Below are positions 1 to 12,230 of a stretch of DNA of 64,000 bases, in pieces (within the stretch, counting starts at the first letter, position 1; every line of letters begins with the position of its first letter). The notes below the pieces were generated by a model. That model saw only the letters and a program-made list of their open reading frames with translations. It was not told where the DNA came from and ran no database searches. A program made the position numbers and the translations under genes. The stretch covers positions 12,770,016-12,834,015 of the forward strand of contig OW203734.1 of assembly GCA_934045075.1 (NCBI GenBank), in the 5' to 3' direction. Origin of the DNA: Yponomeuta sedellus. Its lineage: Eukaryota > Arthropoda > Insecta > Lepidoptera > Yponomeutidae.

Positions 1-960
1 TTGACCATTATCGAAGAGGACAAGTTACTGTGCTACTGTTCTGTACACAGAAATGAACACAACACAGTGGAAAACGGCGGCGTGAGCAGCGAGTTCACAA
101 GGCGATGCGCCAGTTCAGCAACAAGTTAATTAACCACACAGCCTGTCGAATCTGTCAAGCATCGAGGGTTGAGCAGCATGGCAAGCTGTTCTATCGCGTT
201 GTGTGTGAACATAGAATGAATCTGGTGAGCTGTTTCTGTTTTATTACGATTTCTCTGTATAGCAAAACTGTTTGCTCGTAAAGACAGTTTTCCGTACTGT
301 TATTACCTTTACCACTAATCGACAAAGAATAGTTCCAATTATTTGCAATATAATGAGTGCAGAAGTTTTGATCTAAGTTGGCAAAAAAAAAAGAAACATT
401 AATCCGTATTTAAAATTGATTTAAAGATGATTTTGAATAAAATTATGAAATGTAATTTGTATTAAAATAGCCGGAAAGGTTCTTGATCAATAAGTTTCTC
501 TTCAGTAAGATTTTTTTATGTGGTGAGAATTAAAATTGAGTTTACAAGTGGGTATACGGCCGATGGACTGGCTGATGTTAATGTTTGTGCCCGATGACGT
601 AGACGGGCAGGACGCAGATCTTCCTCGACTGAGGAGTGTGACATGTAAGTGTTACCCGATATTGAACCCAACAAAGTAATGAATTTGAGAGTTTTCTTTG
701 CTTAAGCTTTGTAAGTGTTGATCACGAGCCATTTCTGAAATCTAAAAACTGTGACTAATTGACTATGTGCTAGTGAACGTACGTGCCTTGGACGTACATA
801 GCACGTGGGGTAATCTTGAACTACGGCGATATTTCCATTACATTAGTGTCAATTGTAGTCTAGTGGTGATTATATTATGGCAAGATGCTCTCCCTGAATT
901 CCAATTAGCTATCAACTGTTGCCAATATAGAACAACGAAATGAAGTCCGCTTAAGCTTTA
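1..960. other. Gene-free sequence, nothing assigned
   Basis: I see no gene that I can name here. A short open stretch from an ATG near 562 runs into a GTAAGT-like donor near 645, so a small exon is possible, but it matches no protein I recognise and it has no partner exon. The region may be internal sequence of the Gypsy-type element whose integrase end follows. Confidence 0.3.
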
Positions 961-1401
961 ATTGGCCGTGTAGCGAGACCTTTAAATCTCATGTTAGCTA
1001 ACGAGACGGAACCCGAAGTGGACATCGAAGACGTTAGAGCTAAAGCTGTACTTAATAACTAATGCTGCTGATAATAACAAAAAAAAGCGTTTTGAGTCCA
1101 AGAAATCTAGAGTTGTTAATTTCAGTGTAGGAGATTTTGTTTTGCTATAAAATGAGGAGCGGAATCAGTTGAAATTAGATCCTAAATTCAGGGGTCCGTT
1201 TAAAGCACAGATAACATGTTTAAAGTAACTGAAGTGTTGGATGGAGATCGTTATACGCTGAAAGCTCTAGATTCGAAGTGTACTTACAAGTATGCTCACG
1301 ACATCGACAGGTTGAGAAAGATAATTGAGAGTCATGTACCAGATGGATTTGATGTTAATCCTAGTGATAATGAGACTGAAAGAGTATGGAGCATGAACTA
1401 G
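961..1401 (+). pseudogene. Gypsy-type LTR retrotransposon, C-terminal end of pol (integrase), broken
   Basis: Read across frames, this gives the tail of a Ty3/Gypsy integrase. An acidic helix containing VDIEDVRAKAV near 1,020 is followed by SVGDFVLL near 1,125, then KLDPKFRGPF, which is the GPF/Y-type module, and then EVLDGDRYTLKAL near 1,230. A stop follows GDFVLL and the frame shifts around 1,210, so no intact protein is made. The last open piece runs from 1,216 to its stop at 1,401. The GPF module is typical of Gypsy integrases that lack a chromodomain at this point. The rest of pol is not visible upstream. Confidence 0.7.
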
Positions 1402-1902
1402 AGAAGACTCTATAGCCGTAGACTATACCAGTAGCTATTACGTAGTCGTAGCCCGGTGGAAATCGGTGTCTCTTGGGCTCTTAATTGAATCCAAGTAGTC
1501 CGTGGGTGCGCGATGCGCGTTTGGCTCTGGCGGAGGTCGTGGTCTGTGGAGACCGTATCGTGTGTGGCAAGTGATGTCACGGTCGGCTGTGGGAGCCGTG
1601 GCTATAGAGGGTGCGTTCTCGTGAGGTTCTGGAAGCTCTGTTGTAAATAATGTGATGATTAAAGAGTGTAAATATGATGATGCTGGTACATTACTCTAGA
1701 GCAAGTGTGTTTGCTGACCCATGTCCCAAGTTGTAAATAATTTGATTACTTTTGAGCTGTAAAGTTGATAGTTTTTAACTCATTTTAGGATATGAAAATG
1801 TAAATAAATGGTAAATAATGAAGTTTCTCCCTTGGTGAGATAAGTAAAATGAAAAGTTTCTTTTCCGGTTTCTCTGTTGTTCCAGGTTAACACACGAGGA
1901 CG

Positions 1903-2232
1903 TGTGTTAGCAGGATGGCCGTGTCGGCAAAATAAAGAAAGAAATAGTTTTTAAACGACTGTTTTGACGGAACGCAAGCGCCACCTGGCGGCGCTGGGCG
2001 GAGTCTGCGTTACGACTTTGGCCGTGGAGTGGGAAGCGTGGCAGGAACGGACAGTTCACTTTGCAACACGCGGTCGAGGTATCACCACGCAGAAACTGCT
2101 CGCGTCACGTTTATAACAGTCTTAGAATAAATTTGATTTTGTTACTTTGAAGTGAGTGAATTAGAATTGTGAGTGAATTAAAATACTAAGTGTCCTTAAT
2201 TACTGAACCGGAGTTTCCACTGAGCGCCCACA
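1903..2232 (+). mobile_element. Probable 3' LTR of the Gypsy-type remnant
   Basis: The stretch begins TGTGTTAG and ends GCCCACA, giving the TG...CA ends expected of an LTR, and it lies about 500 bp downstream of the integrase end on the same strand. It contains AATAAA-like signals near 1,932 and 2,128. No matching 5' LTR is in view and the target duplication cannot be checked, so both borders are inferred. Confidence 0.35.
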
Positions 2233-2311
2233 GTTCGAGATCAATCCTATCGACCAAAGCAGAAGAAGGAAACGAAATATGCCCCCGTCGTTATATATAT
2301 ATATATTAAGT

Positions 2312-2439
2312 ACAATTTTCACTGATGCCGGTGAGTCACCCATTATCTCAGTTGGAAAGAGCGCTGGCACTGATAGCCAGAGGTCGCGGGTTCGAATCCC
2401 GGCATGGGTGGAATTAGCCTCTAAATAGGTTTATAAAAG
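2312..2439 (+). mobile_element. tRNA-like element, short copy (same family as the 309-bp array)
   Basis: A tRNA-like cloverleaf lies at 2,338-2,410, with an A-box-like TATCTCAGTTGG and a perfect B box GGTTCGAATCC. The acceptor arms ACCCAT and ATGGGT pair. It is followed by the family's 3' motif AGCCTCTAAATAGG. The anticodon loop is a poor match to any real tRNA (position 33 is not T), so this is a mobile relic and not a decoding tRNA. Confidence 0.75.
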
Positions 2440-2475
2440 TAGGTACCTCTTCACCAGAAAGAGGGAAATAAATAT

Positions 2476-2556
2476 AACCTTCCCCAGATATCTAATTGTT
2501 GATATGTAAATGTGACAGTACAGGTTTTGTTTGAAATTAGATATCTGGGGAAGGTT
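2476..2556. repeat. 81-bp hairpin element with 22-bp terminal inverted repeats
   Basis: The ends at 2,476-2,497 and 2,535-2,556 are exact reverse complements that begin AACCTTCCCCAGATATC. They enclose a 37-bp loop. The form is that of a tiny MITE or foldback element. No clear target duplication is seen. Confidence 0.7.
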
Positions 2557-2619
2557 TTAATTATGAAATAAGTATACGACATACTTGGACCAAATAGCCA
2601 AAGACCAAATTATATAAGG

Positions 2620-2800
2620 TCCCGCCTGTATCCCAGACAGATACCAGAGCTGCCTCATCCCACGATCCTCACAAATTAAATGTCTTTAGTTTCGTCAACA
2701 TTCATTAGTCGTTGTAAGCTTCCACACTGGTACCGGTTTCGGGAACCTTTTATATTGCGTTTTGCTAATATCTAGATCCCTTATTTGGCGAAAGTAAGAT
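2620..2800 (-). mobile_element. Decayed LINE 3' fragment
   Basis: This is an eroded copy of the LINE end seen better at 10,813-11,035 and 52,101-52,462. It shares the order of short blocks: a 'CCTGTATCCCAGA' block, a CACGATCCT block, a 'GTCAACATTCATTAGTCGT' block and a final block ending in TTATTTGGCGAAAG. No reading frame survives. Confidence 0.55.
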
Positions 2801-3395
2801 GATAATACTTGTTAAATTGTATAGTTCTAAGTCAACGGGAAGTGTCTTATGAATTTTGATTCTCTTGAGTGTCGAAATATACGATTTTTTACGGCATAAA
2901 CGGCCGTAACTTTTTCTTGCCCTGACTTTAATTTTTATCACAAGTTCAAGGGGCTTTAGACCTGAGTATAGGGTTTTAATTTCAACTCGATACCCCCCAC
3001 GCGTTTCCAAAATAAAAAGATTTGACAGATGGGGTTAAAGGGTAATTTTCAGATACGAAACGCTAAAACTTAAGTCGAATAAAAAGTAAGTAAATACTTC
3101 ATCCACGAGCCGGGATATTGTTATATTTATCCAAAAATTGCAATGTCTGTAAGAGCCTTAACATATTGGCACGTGTAAGATAAGAAGCTTTATTGTCTGT
3201 CCAACTTGGGAAAAAGCTTTGTAGGTACGCTTGGTACCTTGCTATGAAGAGTTTTTATGATCAGCTAATGTTCGGATTAGTAGTAGAGAATGTGAGGTAA
3301 TTTAGAGATAAGCTCGCCTTTGTACATGCTATTTCTTATGTCATGCTGTGAAATGTTTGTGTGAAATAATTTATTAGTTATCTATATATCTATAA

Positions 3396-3546
3396 TCAGC
3401 CCACATCAACCCACTGCTGGGCATAGGTCTCCTTTTTATTGCGCCATTCCTCACGGTCCTGTGCTAACCTGATCCATCTCTGACCCGCAACCCTCACGAT
3501 GTCGTCTGACCATCGTGTCGGTGGTCTGCCTACCAACCTCCTTCCC
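3396..3546 (-). pseudogene. RTE-type LINE, C-terminal coding end
   Basis: On the - strand one open frame reads GRPPTRWSDDIVRVAG, then RWIRLAQDREEWRNKKE, and ends YAQQWVDVG with a stop at 3,396-3,398. This is the highly conserved C-terminal tail of RTE-clade reverse transcriptases of arthropods. The copy is 5'-truncated to about 50 codons, as is usual for inserted LINEs. A second, more diverged RTE tail lies at 61,150-61,266. Confidence 0.8.
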
Positions 3547-4119
3547 TAAATTATTAGTTTAATGTAATGATCTTATCAATTCTTTAGCTTCGTCTCTGTT
3601 CTGTAGTGTGTAGAATAGAATAGTACAGAACAGAGGCGAAAAAAAATGCAATAAACTTTTAGAGTTTTTTTGTACATCTTTCCTCTAAAATTATCTATGT
3701 TTTGATATGGACATTGGACACCTAGTTTGACTTGAAACGTTCATTAAGCCGCAGTTTCTGTGCTACTTTGAATAAAACCTTTTTCATATTATTTCGGATG
3801 CTATTCCAGAGGTCACAAATTCCATCAAGTTGACTCGGTATCTTATTTCACGAACACGAATAAGCCATCAAAGTTACCACAATTTCTTGAAAACTTTCCC
3901 CATTTGTTCTAGTTGACGTTTGCAAAGAAATACTAAACAAGGAAACAATCTAAATAGTTCTGAACACGCAAGCTTCTGTTAGACAAAGATCTTAACTATA
4001 TTATTCTGTATTCAAACACCTACAAGCTATGCATTATTTTTACTTAATACGAATTGCGAAAATCGCACCAAATTAAATAATTAACTGGCATGATACTATA
4101 AAACAAGATGATCTGGCAT

Positions 4120-4497
4120 GATACTATAAAACAAGATAATAATATTAATGAAAACTATAATTTTTTTAACGCCACCTTACTTCAAATCCTAAATGAACAA
4201 TTCCCAAACACAATATCAAAATAAATAAAATATTTAAAAAACACTGGCTAACTATAGGTATTAAACAAACATGTCAAAACAAAAGATTACTAAAAAAAAT
4301 TTCAATGCATGCTAACAACGAAATAATAACCAAATATTATAAACACTACGAAAAGATACTTAAAAAAACTATCGCAACTGCAAAAAAACTGCAATATATA
4401 AATAAAATTAAAAAATCTAATAATAAAACTAAATGTATGTGGAGTATTATAAATGAAAGAACTAACAAAAAACCGAAAAAGGAGAAGAATAATATTT
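4120..4497 (+). pseudogene. Jockey/CR1-like LINE fragment (linker between endonuclease and RT)
   Basis: The end of the frame, open from 4,305 to 4,497, reads YYKHYEKILKKTIATAKK and later MWSIINERTNKK. Upstream, in the same phase apart from two stops, come HWLTIGIKQTCQNKRLLKK and LLQILNEQFPNT. The W-L-T-x-G-I-K and K-R-x-L motifs mark the stretch between the endonuclease and RT domains of Jockey-superfamily LINEs. Neither domain itself is present. Base composition is very AT-rich. Confidence 0.65.
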
Positions 4498-4935
4498 AAA
4501 ACTGGTATAATTAATTTAAATAAAAACGTTTAAAATTTTAAACTTGAACGCAAGGACTATATTTCAATGACAGGTCAGAAGATGATTTTATTTCTGTCTT
4601 GAGAGTCAAAATCGATCAAGTGATACATATTTAACTAAAACTTGAGATAACTTAATAATTCATTGTTGTATTATAGTAAGGTTAATAACTGAGTCAATAA
4701 AAATGTTACTATCACTGACGCGTCAAAAACTATAGCGGCATTGCATAATCAAATGTCTCAACAATGAGGACATCTTATTTTTGCAATTTTGACAAATAAT
4801 AATAGTTATTTGTGGATATTGAAGAAGCCGGCGGCTTCTGTGTTTAAATATAAGCCGAATTTGAAGAAAAATTGTTCAATATTCATGTGCCATAGAGTAA
4901 CAAATATCCAAACAGACCTTTAAATCTCTTAAGGC

Positions 4936-5300
4936 TTTAACGGGCACAGTTAGTTTGAGTTAGTACATTGGTTTTGGACTTTTGAAATAAAGTGATAAGT
5001 TCTATTCAAGATGGCAACTATTATGCCACTGTCCGGAAACGACCTCATGATGTTCACTAGTATTCGCATTCCATGCTTCGCAAACCACGTTAAGCGGTTG
5101 CTGCCGGCTGTCATGTAATGGCAGTCGTTAAGCCATGTCAGAGGCCTTATGGGCGGCTTGATAACTTTAGGCCCGCCAATGTTTTACAATCCTCCACCAA
5201 CCCGGACTTGGCCCCCGTGGTGGAGTATAGCTAAGCTCTTGCGATGCAGGTAGAGACCCGTGCCCTAGAATTAGGGACATACAAAGGGTTGATACAATAC
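4936..5300 (+). mobile_element. 5S-associated SINE copy, 5S part lost
   Basis: The leader at 4,936-5,009 (GGTTTTGGACTTTTG, then AAGTGATAAG) and the body from about 5,060 (CACGTTAAGC, GCCATGTCAGAGGCC, ACCCGGACTTGGCCCCCGTGG, GATGCAGGTAGAGACC) match the family described at 27,430 and 37,079. The 5S-like block between them has been replaced or eroded. Confidence 0.65.
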
Positions 5301-5878
5301 CAACTTCATTCACAAACCGTTTTTGAAAAAAAATCTTACAAAGTCTCCTAATCACGTGAACTCTAAACTCTCTTTCAAAAATGGTTTTTCACGTTAGCGG
5401 ATATTTGACATAATCTTTGAATCCTAGATTCTGAAAGAGCCACTATTGAGATGTGTAAAAAAAAATTTTTAATGAACTTCAAACCATTGGCGCCGCTAGT
5501 TAACTTGGCGTCGTTAAATTGAAACAATTTTTTTGATGAATTTATGGGTTAAATTTAAAACCACAATGATTCATCCGATTTTTTCTGCAGTGATGTAAGG
5601 ACGTCTTGACTATAAACCAAATCCGAATACCGGTTTAAAAATATGTTTTGCTTAACTTAACGGGGAATCGGACACGTCTCTGGCACCATAGGGTTTATTT
5701 CGACGATTTTACGGTTTGTATGGACGTCAATAATAACTTGCATTCTAAGCAAAATCAATATTTTCGAAATGAGCTATTGTTTCAGCTGGTTTGTAGTACT
5801 CGTGATCTCTGTTGCGAGTTGTCCGATGTAGATGTCTGCTACGAACCAAATCGAAATAACAACAGATATTGTCATTAT
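5301..5878. other. Gene-free, no assigned repeat
   Basis: The sequence is AT-rich and unique-looking. The short open frames here overlap one another on both strands and show no recognisable protein. Confidence 0.4.
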
Positions 5879-6002
5879 CTCCAAAATGCGTTTTTTTTTC
5901 TTGAAAAAAACGTATTTTGGAGTTAAGAACTTCCACCAACTCCAAAATGCGTTTTTTTTTCTTGAAAAAAACGCATTTTGGTGTTGGTGGAAGTTCTTAA
6001 CT
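5879..6002. repeat. Twin hairpins inside a larger palindrome
   Basis: Two nearly identical hairpins (5,881-5,920 and 5,942-5,981) have the form CCAAAATGCG, a T-run, CTTG, an A-run, then the complementary arm. The second is the core of an 82-bp palindrome (5,921-6,002) whose outer 20-bp arms, AGTTAAGAACTTCCACCAAC and its complement, match exactly. The short open frames over this stretch are by-products of the palindrome. Confidence 0.85.
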
Positions 6003-7597
6003 CGAAGAGAATTTTTTTCTGTGTTCTCGCATAACTCCGACAAATCTTCACACATTTCAACAATTCTTTTTTTGTTTGAATAGGTATAAAACGTCTGGTT
6101 GGCCCCATCTTTATTTTTCGTAAAGATCCGATGAAGACTGTCCATTAAGGAGTTTCGTTCTCGAAGAGATGAGAGAACGGACAGTGTAAATTAGATTGAA
6201 TTAGAGCATAGTTTTTAGGGCTAAAACTGTCTCGTCCACCAGTTCCAGTCTAATCTAAAACTCTATAGTTCTTTTACCGGAACCTGTGTAGCCCTTTCAA
6301 AGATCATTAGAACTGATCATCAAGCTTCAGGTTCATACACAACAAGGACACAATAAGGTTCAAAATAGATTAGACCGTTTCAGTCATCAAATTTTTAAGT
6401 ACTTTTTTTTCTTACTCTGAGGACTTCTCCAGAATGTTATCGCTCCAAGAACGTCCTATTAGTAACGTTGCAGCTTAGTTAGCAAACAGTTATTTGTTTT
6501 TCTTTCAATATTCATTAAAAATCTTTTAAAAGCGAAGTACATATACATGTAGGTACAATTTGGAGTCGGTGCCAAGCTAAATATACAAGTACATTCATTT
6601 CATCCATATATTTTATTTTTATCTTACGGTCATGTAAATTGAAATATTTTTATGTTTCTAGTGCCGAAGTGTAGTGTTGTCGGTTTTTCTACATTAGCTT
6701 TACTTGTGTTAAAAACAGAATCAAAATTTATTTCCTTCCTACTTGGAACCATGCAAGTGTATGACATTGGGATGACTATACAGGGTTATTCTACTTATCG
6801 TTGCATTTTCTCCGCATAATCTATTAATTTTGAAACCAAATGACAGTAAAAAATCACTTTGAATTTGACTTCATCTGTTTCTAAACAGATGGGTTCTAAA
6901 GAACCCAGTCTTGCAACAAATTGCTTTTTTGCGCCATCTTGTACCACTGCTTTGTACATAATTTGTGGATGAAGAAAGAAAAATATTTGTAGTATGTTTA
7001 TCAGTACAGACAACTTTTATTATGAAACCAACTCCGAATTCAGCTGCTCCATATAACTAAGATTAACTCTGTTTAACTAACCTCTGTTTAACTAACCAGA
7101 GAACTAACCTACTCTGACTATTCTCTAACCAAAAAAAAAATACGTGCCAAATCAAATGACTCAGAATTAATAAAAATATCAAGTGAAGTGAGGACAGAAA
7201 TATCTTACTCCTGAATTATCATAATGCGGAAGAAAAATTTTCTCGATTGACTGATTGTAATGGTCACTGAAATAACTGATAATATTTTATGGGAACAAAT
7301 GGGCGAGCCACGTGTAAGGACATTAGCGACTGTAATTTTATGCTATTCAGTATGAATCGAGTCTGGAGGACCCGAGCGCCGGCTCTGAAAATAATTGATC
7401 TGCTGCAACTGTGGACTTGTCACCTTATTATGTCCATTTAGACCTGAATATCTGAGATGTTTGTTTGGTACACTTTATTGCACATTTTACAAAATACAGC
7501 TCTTAAAAAACAGTATTATCTTACACTATAAGCAAAGGCGGACTTATTTCTAGAGAAATTTCTGAGCCAGCTTTTATGTTCACAGCACTCAGCACTT
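6003..7597. other. Gene-free sequence, nothing assigned
   Basis: I find no exon, RNA gene or named repeat. A small CT-rich microsatellite begins at the right edge near 7,645. Confidence 0.4.
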
Positions 7598-7704
7598 GAA
7601 ATCAGAAATAAGCAGTGGGCACGCGTGATGATTATGCCCATACTCTCTCTCTCTCTTTATTTCTCTCTCACTCTCTGAGAGAGACATGTGCCCTGGAGTG
7701 CAAC
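7598..7704 (+). mobile_element. SINE fragment with internal CT microsatellite
   Basis: The blocks CAGTGGGCACGCGTGATG and CATGTGCCCTGGAGTG, separated by CT repeats, match the inverted copy at 23,715-23,975 and the copy at 25,720-26,008. The tRNA-derived end is absent from this piece. Confidence 0.5.
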
Positions 7705-8829
7705 TGCTTAAAAATTATGAATTTATTGTCACACTTAACTTCACATCTTTACTAGTATTACTGATCTAATGATGGCGCTAAGAGATAATGTTCATACTTT
7801 AATGGATATGACCTCATCATAAGATTATTCCCAGCTTGAAATTTTTACGCCACTGAGGGACCTTAGGTCTGTTGGTTTCTGAGAAAAGGGCTTGACACAC
7901 ATAATATAGAAGAACAAACGTGATTCTATTTGTATCCCGTTTTGTTACTTTTAAGGTACGAAAATGAGGTGGAATTATTAAATAATATTAATAATGGTGG
8001 TAGTATTAATTTACGGGTTATATTTGTTTTTAATTTCATGCTGCGTAATTAATTAATTAGCGGAATTTAATTAGCTACACTGTGACGACAGGCCATCAAG
8101 TACCTATTAAACAATGTTATACATATCTACATAATTGGAATATCCGAAGACACTAGCTCGGAGACAAACTAACAATGGTTTAGATAAGCGGTAAACGAAT
8201 AAAACGTGTATTATTAAAGCATTATGTATAAATTAGATTATATAAATCATTACGTTGCTCTTACACAGTACAATGCAAAACTTTCCACAAGTCTCTAACT
8301 TTCGTACTCTCAACAGTTACACGTGCAAAACTGCCGTCGCCCACGGTCGTACCTCCGACCGCCTCTTATTCAATCCATGGCGGCCATTTTGGATGAAAAA
8401 ATATACCCCCGACTCGTGCAGAAAACGGTACATCAGAACAAGTTAGTCTCTTAGAAGAACAAAAGTAAAAGTAACTAACTTGTAACTTGTAGACTTTTAG
8501 TCCGGATTTACTTACGGGTATTGTTATATCGGAAGAGTCCGACCAGGTTTCGCTCCGATTCGCAGAGCTTAATCACGGTGAGCAGACACGGAGCTCGCGT
8601 CGTCGGTTGCTCGTCTCACACGAGCTCCGTCTCTGCTCTGCAAAAAAGTATGTAACTTGTTACTAGGGTCGTTGGACCAAGGACATGTCTAAATCTCAAT
8701 TTTTTGTAAAAGTAAAAAAAAACCTTTAATTAAATTACGTAAAAACATTTTATTATATTTATTACATCAACGGCGAGCTGTCCTGAAGCAGATAATAATA
8801 TTTTTTTAATTATGTGATATAGAACAATA
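7705..8829. other. Gene-free sequence
   Basis: Nothing is recognised apart from a short GC-rich patch at 8,560-8,640 with a loose inverted repeat (GGAGCTCGCG against CGAGCTCC). Confidence 0.35.
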
Positions 8830-8863
8830 GGGAGAGCTATGTCCAGCAGTGGACTAGTATAGC
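8830..8863 (+). mobile_element. Extremely truncated LINE tail with 11-bp target duplication
   Basis: A piece of roughly 40 bp, containing TGTCCAGCAGTGGACTAG and ending in GATGATG, lies between two copies of ATAGAACAATA. It matches the terminal segment of the RTE-type end at 24,699-24,955. It is a nearly complete 5' truncation and shows that an RTE-like machinery has worked in this genome. Confidence 0.6.
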
Positions 8864-8879
8864 CTGATGATGATAGAAC

Positions 8880-10812
8880 AATAATTTAATGACAATTGGC
8901 CATGCTACATTTTTAATATGAACGGAAATCTCAAAACCATATCGAGAATTTTGCTTTCCGTAAAATCTCCATTTATCAGATTTGTAAATAAGTCTATATT
9001 TTTTAAGATATTCAAGAAAAAGCTTTGACCTTGAATTACTTTTGTATGACGTCAGCAAAGGCAGTTTGACTATTAATCCTATGCCTTTCAAAAAACAACG
9101 AAATGTCAACGTGTGATTATTTATGTAGTCTGTGGAATATTTTCTCTCTCAAAACAATTTTTTCTGAGTTTTCTCTGTGGTCACAGAGAAAATAATCACC
9201 ACAGAATACACGGTTAGCCGACCATTGTTCTGTGAGCCGACCAAATCAACGTTTAATTGTTCTGTGAAATCAACTGACTTTAATGACATTTGTTTTTTTT
9301 TTATTTAGACAAAGACTCTTCAAACATGCTCTGATGGCGTCACACACCACAAAATTTTAGATAAATATTAAAAAATAGAAATAATTAATAAAATACAAAA
9401 CTAACGAAATTAGTATCTTGAAATGGTTTATATTTTCGAAATGAATTAAAAAAAACGTAAATAAAAAATAAGAAGCATGGCCAATTTCACTTATGTGCGT
9501 CGACCCTTAATATAGAAATAAATTCTTTTCATGATTTCAATGAGCTTTAATAATAATTTCTTTGTTAGCTACATTTTATATCCCTTTATATAATTTAGTT
9601 CAGCAATACAAAAAACGCAGTAAAACTCTTCTATTGAAATCAATTCTTTTGTGGGCCGTAAGTAAAATATTGTCTATTACTAGTCACAGAAAAATATTTT
9701 CAGTCTATCAATATTTTAATTTGTTGGTGTGTAAAACAGGTAACAGTGTTACGCAAGTGTCAATTTTGGAAGATATTACATCTGTAATGATTCTATGGCT
9801 AGCTATCTAACGAAACGAAAGTCAAATCAATTATCTTGAATGACGCATGTTGCGGTGAATCGATGCTGATTGGATGCACTGACTGATGGAAATAGAGAAA
9901 TCCTAGTAAAATGTTTGCTTTCCACGAGGGTTGAAATTGACTACGAAGAAAGACGTTGAACTACATGGTCACCTTAAAAATGCGCAGAAATGTCATGTAC
10001 ACACTAATTAGAGTTTGTGTTTCAGAACAATTTTATGTTTTTTACAACAGATTTAAATTACATAAAAAACATATTTCTAGAATTATTTATTAAAGTTTAA
10101 TGCCCTTTACCAATGTCGAAGCTTCGCGTAGGTCATAGAAGAATGTTCATTCTATTTTACACATGTGGTTTTAATCAGTATCCATCGCTAAAACAAAGCA
10201 GAAAAATCGTAAAAATAATATTGAATAAATGTTAAATGGTCCAAAAAATACTGTAAAAGTCGTAAAAACTATGTCTTCTTTCTGTGTATTTTAAAGAAAA
10301 TAAGCTAAATCTTGTGATTGCAGGACACAAAGTTGCAGTAACGATGATTTACGTCGATAATTCGATGCTTACAAAACCTAAAATAACGTAGGCAGTGGAC
10401 CTTACATAAGCTGTACAAAAACGGCGTCATTATCGAGTTGCCACTCTTGCCAGTAATGTACAAGGTGAGGCGTATTATATAAAAAAAAACAGGCCACTGG
10501 GTGTGCGAGCCTACGGTCGTCGTAGGCGCCGTTGTAGGCCTGAGTGCGGTAAAGGGGCGTAGGACATTTCAGCCACACTGGGCCAGTCTCTGAATTTAGA
10601 ATTTCTCTAAGTAAATAATTACCTGCCGCCGTCTGTACTCTTGGGGTTAAAAAAAATTCTAGTAGGTGTAAGTGTTCTCTATCTATCTACTGTACTACGA
10701 TACAGTAGCGGTCTCTTCGATGTTCCCAGAAGAGCCTGATAGAACGTTTCACCTCGTTAAGACAAGGATCTTGGTAAAAAAGTCATGTTTTTTTTTACGT
10801 ATATGTGCACAC
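8880..10812. other. Gene-free sequence
   Basis: No gene is visible. A 20-bp palindrome, TTCTCTGTGGTCACAGAGAA, lies near 9,168. Around 10,580-10,790 short blocks resemble the MITE at 31,838-31,968 but are too eroded to border. Confidence 0.35.
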
Positions 10813-11035
10813 ATACATAACCTCACGTCTGTATCCCAGAAGGGTAGGCAGAGACCAGGGACTGCCGCTTGCCACGATCCTGATAGATCACCTTCGCTTC
10901 ATCAATGTTCATAAGTCGTTGCATGCACGCACGCCGGTGCCGAGTACTTTTTATCTTCCAATTCGCTAACACCAAATAGGGGATGGTCGAAGTATTTCCG
11001 CCTTGGACACCCTTACCAGCCCTTACATTGATGTT
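10813..11035 (-). mobile_element. LINE 3' fragment (same family as 52,101)
   Basis: The + strand text follows the copy at 52,101 closely: CCTCACGTCTGTATCCCAGA, GTAGGCAGAGACCAGGGACT, TGCCACGATCC, GTTCATAAGTCGTTGCATGC and ACCAGCCCTT. On the - strand this corresponds to the C-terminal coding end and 3' UTR of a non-LTR retrotransposon. The frame is broken. Confidence 0.65.
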
Positions 11036-11561
11036 TTGGGGCTTTATAGCCCCAAACTAACACTTCCACACAACACAATCAATTATCTCGGTCCCAAACT
11101 AGAATATCTTATGCTACAGTACCAGGCAAAGATATCACTAACAGGGAAAATCATCATTTACCCCTTTGTAAGTGCATATCAAATACGGCGCCTTTCAGCA
11201 GCAATGGAACTTACATCCTCCGTCTTTGTAGTCAAACGTGTAACCGCTATATCAATGAAGTAATGAAGCAGTATAGTGTAGGCACTCAATACGTTGTCTG
11301 TCGGTAAAATGGCAAACCCCCATTTTCGTAATAAGTTAACTTATCGATTGCTTCTGTTTTATAAGCGGTTAAGTAATTAAATTGAACGGTAAATAAATAC
11401 TGTAGGCGCAACGACATCCTGTGCCTACACAACCATGTAAACTTGCCTTATTAATATTAAACGGTTTGTGTTTACTTGTACCGGAGATTTCTAGTAGATA
11501 TTTTTTCTCATGAGAAAAATAGTATCTTTTCTACCTACTATTTTTTCAGCTTCTACTTACA

Positions 11562-11700
11562 TACATAAGGTTAGGCCTGTATCTCGGAGACGTAGGCAGT
11601 GACCAGTTTTCTGTCTACCTACGAAGCCGGCAACATTTTTTCGCTTCATCAGTATAAAAAAAATCCAACTTGACCTAGTATTAAAATTGGGGATCCTAAT
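11562..11700 (-). mobile_element. LINE 3' fragment, strongly decayed
   Basis: This is a further eroded copy of the same LINE end (ATAAGGTTAGGCCTGTATCTC, then GTAGGCAGTGACCAG, then CGCTTCATCAGTA). It faces the + strand fragment that starts 70 bp further on. Confidence 0.5.
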
Positions 11701-11767
11701 GGGTCGAAGTATGCATATTAGCTTAATATAGTTTGCGAGACTTTGGTATTGAAAAAAATAAAAAAAG

Positions 11768-12060
11768 TGGATTCATGCGGTACAAATGTGGTCCTTGAGA
11801 ACTATGTGTGGTGTTACTTTGAATGACAGGATACGCAATAGTTTGATTAGAGAACGTTGTGGACTGAAAGAGGATGCAGTGGCTAGAATTAAAAAAAGGA
11901 ATGTTGCGTTGGACATGTGGAGAAGATGACGTAAGAAAGAATTAACAAGTACAAAGGCGAGCTTATCTCTGTAAGAGATTTCATCCAGCAAACTCTGGGG
12001 AGTCCGACAGATTGAGGAAACAAATGTGGCGAGTGGATGTGGGCCATAAAAACGGTAAAG
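11768..12060 (+). pseudogene. LINE RT C-terminal fragment, frameshifted
   Basis: The + strand frame reads MWSLRTMCGVTLNDRIRN and then LIRERCGLKEDAVARIKK, after which the frame shifts by deletion just where the family motif GMLRWFGHVER should be. The IRERCGLKED block is shared with the - strand fragment at 52,101-52,462. It is the conserved C-terminal region of a widespread lepidopteran-type LINE; I cannot name the clade safely. Confidence 0.65.
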
Positions 12061-12230
12061 GACGTCCTAACCACATTGACATGCAGCAAATAGAATGTAA
12101 ATTGTTTTATGTTGAAATAAATTATTGAGATCTGGTTCTTGATCAAATAAGATTCATGCAGTTCTAACAAGGTCCTTGTGAAGTGCATACGTGTGATGTG
12201 TCACACGAAACAGAGTAATAGAGAATATCT

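Noticed and set aside
5774..6145. Overlapping open frames around the double hairpin
   Set aside because: They exist on both strands because the sequence is palindromic and rich in T and A runs; their proteins are mirror products of the repeat.
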